Assembly (NCBI RefSeq): GCF_023856365.1 | Contig: NC_064555.1 | Coordinates: forward strand, 18,424,254 to 18,488,253 | DNA from: Brienomyrus brachyistius | Taxonomy: Eukaryota > Chordata > Actinopteri > Osteoglossiformes > Mormyridae | Direction: 5' to 3' | Length of the DNA stretch: 64,000 nucleotides | Part shown: positions 22,361 to 35,400 of the stretch, one piece after another | Layout of the letters: the number at the start of each line of letters is the position of its first letter | Numbering within the stretch: the first letter of the stretch is position 1 | Made by a program: the position numbers and the translations under genes | The notes under the pieces: generated by a model | What the model saw: the letters and a program-made list of their open reading frames with translations, nothing else | Database searches by the model: none | Told to the model about the DNA's origin: nothing

Positions 22361-23466
22361 CTTGACCTCTCCTGATGCAAAATGCTCTGCAGGACATGCC
22401 CCTCCAAATTACCAACAAAAACAACAAGGATAATATTAATGATAATAATATTCCTGAAGTAATTGCCTGAGATGTCTTTTGGAAGTTATATTTAATACAT
22501 TTGTTACAAAAACTAATTCAGACTACCATCCCACTGACAAACTTTATTAATTTTTATCAGCATTAGAGGAATAGAAAAACTGAGTCACTGATGTTTTTAT
22601 GCGTGACTTTTATTGTCCTGCAAGGAGAAATATTTGCCTCAGATGTGTCGATATATACAACATGGAGCATCATGTATGCATACTTAATAACAGTATTAAT
22701 AGTAGTAGGAGCAATAATAATACCATTAATAGTAAGTTTAATAAGAACCATGTTATTGGGAAAGACACAATGAAATGCTACAGGATTACAAAACAAGAAC
22801 CAGCCAATGACAAACAAGCACTCACCCCGGCGGGCAGAAAAGGCTCGGTGATTGGCTGCTGTCGTGTTGCATGTCAGTGATTCAGTATGAATTACCTTTT
22901 TAAATACTTTTTAATATTTTTTAAGAAGTGAAAACAACATTCTTCCCTTTTTGAAAAAGGTTTTTTTTCTAAATATTTTACAATAAAGATTACAGTTATT
23001 TCCAACCAGTAATAAAAACAATAATGACATAACAATAACTACTGTAACTATTTGACTGAAAGCCTATATAAAAAGCCTCCCAAATAGTGGCAGACAATGG
23101 AAATCATATATTGTTTTGATAATCATCACAATCAACGTCATCGCCTTTGTCAACAAGGTTTTAGGGAGGAGCAGGGAGTATAAAACAATAGCAAAATGCC
23201 CCCCCAGCCCCTACAGCCTCAGACAATATAAAATGAAATAAAAGACAAATTTAAAATGAAAGGTGAGAAACTAGAAAAATGTATCTATGTACTCGTGATA
23301 CCATCCTTTCCATCCACAAACATGCGAGTACCTCTCTCTCTCTCCCTCTCATACCATCACTTTGAGGATTGAGAATAACCCCCCCGCCAGCAGTTCTGGT
23401 ACACCCCCTCAGACTCTCCTTTCAGTCAGCATGAGGTCTGTACATCTTCCTCCTGCTCACCAAAGC

Positions 23467-26400
23467 TTATGAATTTAAGTGCTCCACCTGAATGGCAGAG
23501 GTGGACACAGTCAGACAGAGGTCTTTATGGACAGCTAGATCAGCCACACTTACTGGTTTGTACTGGATCTCCCCGGCTGACACAGTTTTGTACTGGTGCA
23601 GGTCAAACGGGCATGGAACCCCTTCGGCCTGGGGGTAACTTCGGGGAGTGTTAGGGTTGCCTTGGTTTTGCCCCTGACTGGCTCCACCCCCACTGCCAGC
23701 CCCACCTCCAGCACCGGCCCCACCCTCTCCCCGGCCCTGCCCGCCTCCCCCAGGAGCCTGGCTCTGATTGGGCGGCTGCTGTGCCTGTTGCGCTGCTACA
23801 GCTGCAGCGACGGTCAGTGGGTCTGGGTTGTGTTTGCGCATGTGCTTCATAAGGTAAGTCTCCTGTCAGAAAGGGAAAGGGGGGTTAGGGTTTTGTGAAG
23901 TGAAAACGACATATATGGAGAAGAACAAGCTGCACACAAACCAAAATCAGAACATGCATCACTGGGGGGAAAAACCACATGAAAAAACAGGCTTCTGCAA
24001 ATATATATGCATGAAATCTTTAGCATAAATATCATGGTAAAAATATTCTGGGTGGACCCTAGAATTGGGATGTTGTTGCAGAGGGTAGTACTCGTTTAAC
24101 CTCCGGGGCTAATACTGTTCTGTAGTGGGGCAGATCACCTAGCTGGGCATGCCTACCCGGAGCATCTTCCTCCACTAGCCTTAGAAAAAAAAAATTGGTC
24201 AGGAGGCCCTACTGTGTGGGCCATCCGCAGTGCAACAGAGAGCAGCGTAGGAAGAACCGACGTCGGAAACGAGAGGCAGCGTACCGAGGTGTAGGAGCGG
24301 TTGCAGAGGCCGCAGGAGTAGAGCTTGGCGTGCTTGACGGTGTGGGTGGACAGGTGCACCTCCAGGCTGGTGGCGTCTGTGTATGCGCGGTGACAGCTGT
24401 GGCACTTGAAAGGTTTATCCTTGTTGTGTTGCCGTCGGTGGGACTGGTAAGTGAAGACAGATGGACATGTCAGTTCCTGAAGATCTGATCTCTTCCCCAG
24501 CAGCTGAACCCAAGTCTTCCCTGATTAGTAACTGCTAATGTTTAACAAAATGATTTGAGAAAAAAACTCTCAGTGGGCAGTTTCGCAGGTATACCAGCTT
24601 GCTAATGCAAATAGCAAACTCCTTCAAACAGTCAATCATGTGGCTGCAATTCAAAAATATATAGCATACAGACTAGGTCTCACTGTTGATACCATATATG
24701 GTGGGTCCAGCATCTCAGAAACCACCACCATGTACCAATTAGCTAGATGTACATAATTGCGTCAGTCCTTCATGGTACTCGCTAGGTGTCCCTAATAATG
24801 TGGGTCCTTCCCGGTACTCGCTAGGTGTCCCTAATAATGTGGGGCCTTCCCGGTACTCGCTAGGTGTCCCTAATAATGTGGGGCCTTCCCGGTACTCGCT
24901 AGGTGTCCATAATAATGTGGGTCCTTCCCGGTACTCGCTAGGTGTCCCTAATAATGTGGGGCCTTCCCGGTACTCGCTAGGTGTCCCTAATAATGTGGGG
25001 CCTTCCCGGTACTCGCTAGGTGTCCCTAATAATGTGGGGTCTTCCCGGTACTCGCTAGGTGTCCATAATAATGTGGGGCCTTCCCGGTATTCGCTAGGTG
25101 TCCATAATAATGTGGGTCCTTCCCGGTACTCGCTAGGTGTCCCTAATAATGTGGGGCCTTCCCGGTACTCGCTAGGTGTCCCTAATAATGTGGGGCCTTC
25201 CCGGTACTCGCTAGGTGTCCATAATAATGTGGGGCCTTCCCGGTATTCGCTAGGTGTCCCTAATGATGTGGGTCCTTCCCAGTACTTGCTGGGTGTACCT
25301 AATAATGTGGGGCCTTCCCGGTACTCGCTAGGTGTCCCTAATAATATGGGTCCTTCTCGGTACTCGCTAGGTGTCCACAATAATGTGGGTCCTTCCCGGT
25401 ACTCGCTAGGTGTCCATAATAATGTGGGTCCTTCCCAGTACTCGCTGGGTGTACCTAATAATGTGGGTCCTTCCCGGTACTCGCTAGGTGTCCCTAATAA
25501 TGTGGGGCCTTCCCGGTACTCGCTAGGTGTCCCTAATAATGTGGGGCCTTCCCGGTACTCGCTAGGTGTCCATAATAATGTGGGTCCTTCCCAGTACTCG
25601 CTGGGTGTACCTAATAATGTGGGGCCTTCCCGGTACTCGCTAGGTGTCCATAATAATGTGGGTCCTTCCCAGTACTCGCTGGGTGTACCTAATAATGTGG
25701 GTCCTTCCCGGTACTCGCTAGGTGTCCCCAATAATGTGGGTCCTTCTCGGTACTCGCTAGGTGTCCACAATAATGTGGGTCCTTCCCGGTACTCGCTAGG
25801 TGTCCCCAATAATGTGCGTCCTTCTCGGTACTCGCTAGGTGTCCACAATAATGTGGGTCCTTCCCGGTACTCGCTAGGTGTCCCCAATAATGTGGGTCCT
25901 TCTCGGTACTCGCTAGGTGTCCACAATAATGTGGGTCCTTCTCGGTACTCGCTAGGTGTCCACAATAATGTGGGTCCTTCTCGGTACTCGCTAGGTGTCC
26001 ACAATAATGTGGGTCCTTCTCGGTACTCGCTAGGTGTCCACAATAATGTGGGTCCTTCTCGGTACTCGCTAGGTGTCCACAATAATGTGGGTCCTTCCCG
26101 GTACTCGCTAGGTGTCCCCAATAATGTGGGTCCTTCTCGGTACTCGCTAGGTGTCCACAATAATGTGGGTCCTTCCCGGTACTCGCTAGGTGTCCCTAAT
26201 AATGTGGGTCCTTCTCGGTACTCGCTAGGTGTCCACAATAATGTGGGTCCTTCCCGGTACTCGCTAGGTGTCCCCAATAATGTGGGTCCTTCTCGGTACT
26301 CGCTAGGTGTCCACAATAATGTGGGTCCTTCCCGGTACTCGCTAGGTGTCCCTAATAATGTGGGGCCTTCCCAGTACTCGCTAGGTGTCCCTAATAATGT

Positions 26401-29400
26401 GGGTCCTTCCTGGGACAGCTTGTCAAACAATCTGCAATTTTCCTGAAAAAAGCCATTTGTGGTGATCTCCTGGAACATCACTAGCTGTGGCCAGCAGCCA
26501 ACTGCTGCTGAGTTACCTGCAGATTGGAGAGCTGAGTGAACGCCTTCTCACAACCAGGATGCACGCACTTGTAAGGTCGGTCTCCGGTGTGGATCCTGCA
26601 CAGACAAACAACATCAAGCCCGGCTCCCTACTAGCCACTCAACAGCCACAACCATCAAGCTGTTCACATGACATTAAGCCCTACTGGTTCTTCGAGAGAA
26701 CTGCACTCAAGCTCTGACATGGGCCGTATGAACACATGGTTTATGAACAGGCATGGCAGGATTGCTCTTCAAGACTAATGAAGCTTCACTCATTGCTTAT
26801 TCTTTTATCTTGAATGATGAACAAAACACAAATAAATAAGGTTAGTTAATTCACCTCTCTGATACAAAATGTATGTTGCTATACTGTCACATGAGCGTTA
26901 TGGCCAGAACAAGCTTCTCGCACAGCAGAGCATGTCCCTGTCATGGCAGTTACACGCCAATGTCATGTGACACTCAACATGCTACATGTATTAAATCCTG
27001 CCAAGTCCATTTATAAAAGATTTTAAGCAGAGGTAGAAAGATTAGGTCCAGAAAGTACAAACCCAGACCAAGATTTTATTCCAACCAACCAGTCGGGTAC
27101 TCTGTGACTGTGACTCTTTATACTCAACCGGTTGGTTGAAATAAAATCTTGGTGTGGATTTGTGCTTTCTGAACCAGAATTTTCCACATCTGCTTTTCAG
27201 AAACTGAGAGAGCTGCAAAAACAGCAGGAGGCAGGAAGAGGTCTGACAGTGGTTCCTGGGTGGATGTCAGAGTGGTTCCTGGGTTTATGTCTGAGAGTGG
27301 TTCCTGGGTGCATGTCTGAGAGTGGTTCTTGGTGGATGTCTGACAGTGGTTCCTGGGTGGATGTCTGAGAGTGGTTCCTGGGTGGATGTCTGAGAGTGGT
27401 TCCTGGGTGGATGTCTGAGAGTGGTTCTTGGTGGAGGTGTGACAGTGGTTCCTGGGTGTTCCTCTGTGTACCCTGTACATGGCAGTTACCTGTTGTGCTG
27501 CTGTAAGTGACTGAGCTGCCTGAATGTTCTCTGGCAGTAGGAGCAGGTGTAGGGCTTGGCCCCGCTGTGGATGCGGATGTGCTGCGCCAGGTAGCTGGAG
27601 TTGGTGAAGGATTTGGAGCAGTGCGGGCACTTGTACGGTTTGCCCTCTGTGTGGTTTCTACCCAGAAGGGAGGGAGACAGAGAGAGAGAGACAGAGAGAG
27701 GTGTCAGTAACCCCTCAGGTAAAACCGAGCACACATGGTAAAGAGGCCTTGCAGGGCACAGGTAGGGAAGGCACCGCTGTGTGTCTGTGGCTGTGAAACA
27801 CGGGACAGCAAACAGACATGAGCACAGATACCACCCCATCTCTCTCTCCAGCCTCTCCTGCCAGTCAGCTAGGGGGCAGTAAGGTGCGTAACACTGTACG
27901 ACGAGCAGGTGACAGCTTGTGTCTCACCCTTTCTGCACAAGAAAGGCCGCTTTGGGGCGACTGGAATGACCCTGTTCGAGGAGTGCAAAAAGGTGCCCCC
28001 TATAGCTGAGCTGCTCTCATTACACTGACCCTCCAGCTACCTGTCTGCCTGTGTGCACGCATGTGTATCTGTGTGTGTCTGTGCGTGTGTATGTCTGTGT
28101 ATGTGTGTGTGTGTGTGTGTGTGTGGGGGCAGGTGAGACAGCGAGGCAGAGAGAAACATGAAGATACACAAGACAGAAGCGCAAACATGACATGAAGATG
28201 AAGCAATCACACACGCATGCAGACACACATACCCAGTGTCATCTCACACACATAGAAATACAGACACAGACACACCCAGTGTCATCTCACACATAGAAAT
28301 ACAGACACAGACACACCCAGCATCATCTCACACATAGAAATACAGATACAGACATACCCACTGTCATCTCACACATAGAAATAGACACAGACATACCCAG
28401 TGTCATCTCACACATAGAAATACAGACACAGACACACCCAGCATCATCTCACACATAGAAATACAGATACAGACATACCCACTGTCATCTCACACATAGA
28501 AATATAGACACAGACATACCCAGTGTCATCTCACACATAGAAATACAGACACACCCAGCATCATCTCACACATAGAAATACAGACAGACATACTCAGTGT
28601 CATCTCACATAGAAATACAGACACAGACATACCCAGTGTCATCTCACACATAGAAATACAAACACAGACACACCCAGTGTCATCTCACACATAGAAATAC
28701 AGACACAGAAGGGATGCCAACTACATATGTGCACAGCTTAAGAGTAGTTTAAATTTGATAAGGGACCTCATCGTTTTTCACCTTTTGTAGTCAAATTATT
28801 AAAAAAAAAATTTACATGGCAAAACCAGAAGCTGACCAAAGCCTTACCACAGTACAGTATAGTACAGTACAGTATGCTGGATCTTCGCTAAGCAATCTTC
28901 TGAGCAGGTAACCTTGCTGCATGTGCAAAAGCTGGTGATCAGCCACTGCTTTTTATGCTCAGCAAAATAAAATTTCTTTTAATATTTAGATTTTTAAACA
29001 AAACTGTCTGCTTTTACAGTATGGTTCTGCAACTGACATAGAATACAGGTCATTACCTATGAAGGTCACATTTTTTTCTTTTAGCAACTACCTGTCTTTC
29101 CATCAATATATAAAATTATATATAATTATATATGTTTAGTACCATGTTTAGCATCATATGACATCTGCCAGGAGGACTGTCCCTCTGTTCCCCTACATGC
29201 TGTATGTGTACACTGCTGGGAAGTTTGCTTCAGAGTTCAGCATATTCAAACATAACACATATAGTTTCCTGATTACAGATAGTGCAGTATCACTACATTA
29301 TTACTGGTCTCACTACCAGGCTGCACTCCAATGGATTTCATTTGTATTCTAATCTTATTGAAATCTTATTTTGTATTGAAATCGTTAGATGCTATGAAAA

Positions 29401-32400
29401 TTGGGAAGTACTCCGAAAATCCAGAGGAATCCAAATGACAGGACTGTATAAGTGAATACTGTGGTGCTTCAACGTTCTGTAATACTACAGTAAGAGACGA
29501 CAACACACCATGAATATTATATAACAAGTGAACATTTAAGACATTTTTCATGGGATTTCATTGCACTACAACTGCAGAAAACTATGCCAGAGGTGGTATA
29601 TGTCTAGGTATATGAAAATCTAAATCTTCCTTAGGGAATTAAGCTGGATTCTCACCTTCAAAGACGTTTCAAAAACTATGCATAGCAAACCTTCCTAAGT
29701 GGACGTTTTGATATTTTTGTGAAACTCCACCATGAAAAACACAGAATGTCTTTCATCAGCACCAGCTCAAACACATAGACACACAGACACTCCGTAAATG
29801 TACCAGCAGATGTTCATGAATGACACTTTATTTACTTCTGATTTACATGCCCCTCCCATCATCCCGCAAGCTCTATGCTCACTGTCATGGCCGCTCCTGC
29901 CCCCGCATGCAAGCAGAGCAGCGCTGTGTAGACAGTGAGGAAGGTGGGGAGTGGATACCTCGTGTGCTGCTGTAAGTGGCTGAGCTGCCTGAACGTCTTC
30001 TGGCAGTAGGTGCAGGTGTAGGGCTTGGCCCCGCTGTGGATGCGGATGTGCTGTGCCAGGTAACTGGAGTTGGCGAAGGACTTGGAGCAGTGCGGGCACT
30101 TGTGCGGTTTGGCCTCCGTGTGCGACTTGGCGTGGATCTGCATGTCTGACTTACTGAAGAAGGTCACTGCGCACATGCGGCACCTGCAGCCAGCGTCAGG
30201 GACACAGAGCGGCGAGGGTGAGAGCAGCAGTGGCACACGGCCTTTAAGTGAAGTAGCGCAGGGCTGAATGCGCGCACTTTCTCCTTACCTGTACGACTTG
30301 TTACCATCTTTACCAGCATGATCATCTTCATCGTTGGACAGATCATAAGGATCGGCCGCATGCTGCTGCAAAAAAATGAGATAATGATGAAGAAGGCTGG
30401 CCTGGAGGATTGGCGAGGAGCAGCGCTGTGCAGTGTGCTGTCCTGTTCTGTGCAGTGTTTTCCTGTGCAGTGCAGTACTGTGCAGCCTGCTCACCTGGGC
30501 CCCCGTGGCGAGGTGTGCCAGGATCAGCGCATCACTCCCAGTGGGCAGCGTGTGTGTGCTCAGCACGCCCGCCCTCTGCATCACGGACTTCTTCTTCCTA
30601 CCCCGCTTCGAAGGGGTCGTCATTACCACAGCGGGAGAAACGGTGACATCATCCTTCTTGTCTGAGACAAAGGAGAAAAAAGAGGGAAGGGGAGCTCAGT
30701 GATTCTGAAAGACAGTGTACCTCCTGAGCCGCTCTGTGGAGTCTGCACTGTTCATTTAGATGCAAGATATTATGACTGATCTCCATAGTTCTTCTAACTA
30801 ATCACCTACTTCACAGTATTTACTCTACTCATCCAAAGACCACCGCTTCGGCATAGTGCAACACCCCGCACACTGCGATAAAAAGCCAGGATCCCAAGGC
30901 TCTAGCATTCCTACTGCTTTTGGTGTCCCAAAGGGAAAGGGTGTAATGTGACTTTCCAGACAAGAAAAGAGCCAGACTGAGACTCCTGTACCAATCCTGA
31001 ATGTTCTAGCAGGCAAGCACCTGCTGGCATAGGCACACAACTTGGCCCAGGATGCAGAACTCAGCCCAGCACTGGCTGGCTAGAATGAAGAGTGTAGACA
31101 ACATACAGGTGACAGAGACTCGTGGGTGTGATGGACACTCAAGACAGTCAGTCTCACCTACACTCTGCACTGGGTTTGCAACCAAAGTTTAAGACCAAGG
31201 ATGATCTCTTTCTTAAAAAAAACATGGTTCAAGGGAGGGTCTCAGGACAACTGCTGTGCAAGACACTGCACCCTGGACTGGGAAGTTTGCCTCAGACAGA
31301 ACCAGTCTGCCTCAGAGAGGAAAAATATGCATGTGAAAGGACAGAGATACCGGCGGAACCCTAGTAAAGGATGATCTCCATAGTCAGCAGTAGGTGAGTT
31401 TCTAACAGTGATGCGTAGTTCCAGGAATGTCCACAGGCTAACATCAGATGTGAATCTGTTTTTTTCTGTATCCATGGGTGAAAAAAGGAACCAAACAACC
31501 TAATGACAGCACACCTGATGATGAGTATCGGTATGATGAAGGCCTGGAGGGGAGGGCGTCCAAAATACACTGCAGAGCTACCTTGGAAACATCCGGATGA
31601 CGCTGATGAGTCACACTGCAATGCAATTTGTTGTTGGTGAACTCCTATAGCAGTGATTAAAGCCGTCCAGTCAGAAGGCAGTGGCCTTCCTCACAAGAAA
31701 TCTCTCTCATATCTTTGGGGTAGTTTTGTATCTCATTGGAATACTCCCCAAGAAAGTTCCTAACTAAGATCATTGAAGTCCATCTCAATTTCCTTTGAAG
31801 TGGCAGGGATGCAAAAGCCATTCTGACAGACTGCAGAATTCAACCGGTTTAGAGAATCACATGAAAGTTTATCTAACAATGTTGCTGAGGCCTAACTGTA
31901 GACAGTGTGGTGTTGATTAGCAGTTCAGAACAGAAACCCAAAACTGTAAACAGGGACCAAACATACACTGACAGGGGTGTGGCTTCCAGTACAACAGTTC
32001 ATGCTTCCAGCCCATGCATACGCGGAGGACGAGCTACGGCTGTGAGGTGTGGGCCGTGTGTGGCGAAGGGGACGCACGGTACTTACTGTGGCTGTACCGG
32101 TACAGAGAGGAGGGACGGCCTGCCTCTGGCAGAAATGAAAGAAGAGGGAAAACTCAAACATGTAAGCCGGACGCCGCCTCAGCACTGCACTGCGGCTGGA
32201 ACTTAGCATGAGTGCTGATCTTACTGTCCTGCTGAGCAGGGTGGCAGCTTAGCGCCACTGCCAGTGTATCAGCACATAACTGTACAGTGCACATTTCCTC
32301 CATTACTGCACATCTGTCACACAGAATGGTTGCCGATAGTTAGGAACAAAAATATTGGACGCACATTTTTTATTTATTTATTTGAGGAACAAAGGTACCA

Positions 32401-35400
32401 AACACCCATATTACCATGCAAAGAGTAGATTGCCCCCATAAACTTGTATCAGATCCTTCCAGTGTCTGCATTGGGTTCGGGATTCATCAAGAATTTTCTG
32501 GTAGAGAAAAGAACTTATGTTTTGTTCAATAAGAAAAAGTGGAGGCGAGGCAGCAAATCATCCCCAAACAGCATCGCACTGCAACCGTCACGGTAACTTC
32601 ACTATTTAATGCTGCATTTGCTTTTGACTAGAAATAATGGGATCCATGTTGTCCAAAAAGTTCCACTTTTGACTCACCTGTACATAGAACATTATCCCAA
32701 AAGGCCATTTCCCAGTGGCTTTTGTGAACTTTGCTTAGCAGACTGATAACCTGCCAGAGATCCACTTTTTGCACAAGCTCTCTCTTATGGCAAAACCAGG
32801 AACACTTAGCTTAGCTGAGGCTGGACAGGCCTGCAGTACTCTGGTCATTCTTCTGAGACTCCCTATATGAGTTGCCACTGCATATATTTGGAAATTTCGG
32901 CAGGTTGGCTGCTTCTGAGCAGACCCACCCTGTCCCAGGGGGTCTCTCTTTGACGGCAGCTGCTCTCGCTGTGCTTTGCTGGGGTGCCAGAGCCATCCAA
33001 ATGGTTTTGTAACCATTTTCATTTTTACACATTTCAAAAAAAATATTTTTCTTCATCTCTTGTGTAACTCCTGTTAATCATGGCATCAGGTGCTTGAAGA
33101 ATCATCGTGGTGACTAATTCTGAGGTTCGGTATCAGTGAGGTTTCTAATCAAGAGGGTCTCTTGCATCAATTTACCATCTAATTTGGTTAACTGGTCCAT
33201 TAAGTAATAAGGGGGTTACTTTTCACATGGGTGATATGGGTGTTGGATAACTGTTCATTAAGTAAAACAATGAAATATTTGTTAAGTTGTGGTATGTTTT
33301 ACTTGGCTTCCTTTTGTCCAATATAACCATTTTCCTAAAGAAAACACCATACAGTTTGCTAAATATGCAAAACTAGAAGAAATCAACATAATTTTCCACA
33401 GCACTGTTTTAACTTCTTATGGGGCTTAATCCAGATGCCTATTGATTAACTCATTTATGGTACTACAGGGTTGTTAAGTGTACTGAGTATCCTGCACATA
33501 CGACTAAATGTGCGTTGTGAAGTATGCACTGACATCAGGTCTGGGAGTGTTGATTGTATGGGTACATGGATAAGTACTGTTAACATCTGCTATGGAAAGC
33601 TGGAAATAAGACTTACACACTGGGACGCAGTTACATATTGTCGCATAAAGCACTGATGCATTACCTGCATTTGGGGTATGCAGTGTAGATACTGTCATGG
33701 TGGCCCATTACAGCCTGGGGTGCAGGTGAAGATTGCAGCATAGAGCACCAGTGCATTCCCTGCGCTTGTAATGGTGGCCCATTACAGGAGTATAGACACT
33801 ATCATGGTGGCCCATTACAGCCTGGGATGCAGTTACAAATTATTGTGCGTTGCGCCAGTGCATTACCTGCGTTTGGGGGGTGCAGTGTAGACACTATCAT
33901 GGTGGTTGCCGGGGATCCAGAAACAAAAGACTGAGATGAAGAGGGTGGAGAGACCAAAGTGCCTTGGGGGGTGGTTATCACAAGCCCAGCTGAGAAGCAC
34001 AGGAAGAGAGGAAAAACATTACCAAGGAAAATAGTACAGAGGAAAGAGAAACAGCAGCTCACACAAATACATACCCAGCTTGTACATGTTCATACAAACC
34101 AAAACCCAAACACGTCCACGGTTTCTTCTTGATATTACACTTAAACATTCAGTAATGAACATAGTAAGTATCTAGCTATGCTTAATTAGACTATTTGCTC
34201 ATACCACAGTTGAGACACTACACTTTCTGCCCTTTTGAGCTTTGTTTAAAAGAAATATTGGCATACAACCCTCTGGCATAAATGAATCACCTGTGACAGT
34301 CCAAGCTAAACTAATCTGTGCTTCCATAGTAGTCCCACCCATGTAGTGCTGCAAGAGCCAGCCCTACACTGAATTTTTTTGCATTCATCGGTCTGACCTG
34401 CCTGCCAGGATACTCCTTTGATCCGTGTAATCTCATTCAATGCAGGAATGGCAGTGCAAGGCTGTGATGGAGTCTCTCCATTTTCCATAACCACTTGCCC
34501 TATCCTGGTCTGAAGCTTATCCCAGAAACTAGGGAAAGCAGGGAATATCACTCACTCACTCACACTCACACACACACACCCTATGGACAAATCTGGGAAC
34601 TCCAGTTTACTTTTGCATGTAGGGGGGAACCGGAAAACCCGGAGGAAAAGGGGAGAACATGCCAACACCACACTCCAGGGCGGAGACCCAAACCCTGGTC
34701 TCCAGAGGCGTGAGGTACCTGTGCTAACCCCGGTGCCACTGTGCCACCCAACTGTCGTCAAATCTGCATCCTTATCATTGACAGGGCTGTACCACCCATG
34801 CGACTAAAACATACATGTTGGTCTTGAGTTTCGCTCGATCAGGAAAACAATGTTTTTAGAAAAGATTCAAGTCTAAGGCATACTGAAAATTCTTCTGTTT
34901 TGCATTCTTTGTTAATATATTGGACTATTTTGTTAAATTATCAGCATAACTATTTGAGTGAAAAGTTGAATCTTTGAAATAAGAACTGCATTTGTATAAA
35001 ATCACTGTTTACATGTTGTTTTCTATTGCGTAATGTTTAATGATGCCATCTCATTGGCCTTCTGAACAGATCCCTACCACCACTGGTACCTCACATCTGC
35101 GCATGCGTAGCCGTACACTTCACGGCATATTTCATGACGGTGATTTGCACCAGTTTGTTTCATGACATTTTCACCACCCAATATTGATCCCGCCTGCATT
35201 TCTTTTCACTACATTGGGTTCATTTCAAGGCTGCTTGTGCGCGATCTCCACCAGCCCAGAATAGCATATGCAAACAGTGTTCTCTGTCTGTTCATTGAGG
35301 TTCTGCATTGCGCCTGCAGTTCTCCAACTGCGTGTTTATGGGTCTTATGCACCCCAGTCACGGCAGGGCGACCGTAAATATCCCTGACAGCTGCCACTAT

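Larger units (their letters stand above)
18161..23466. other. Intergenic stretch between gnb3 and znf384
   Basis: Upstream of gnb3 and downstream of znf384; the gnb3 promoter and any 5' UTR exon must lie here but cannot be placed. I see no coding exon. Contents are a 97-nt inverted repeat (18619-18944), a G-rich array, SINE tails near 19315-19445 and 22235-22360, three tandem arrays (20.3-21.3 kb), a LINE 3' end (21300-21755) and the znf384 3' UTR at the right. Confidence 0.55.

Noticed and set aside
24739..26481. Open frames of 580 (minus) and 548 (plus) codons taken as a repeat protein gene
   Set aside because: They are wholly made of the 39-bp minisatellite, open on both strands at once, and lie inside a znf384 intron without splice or start context.
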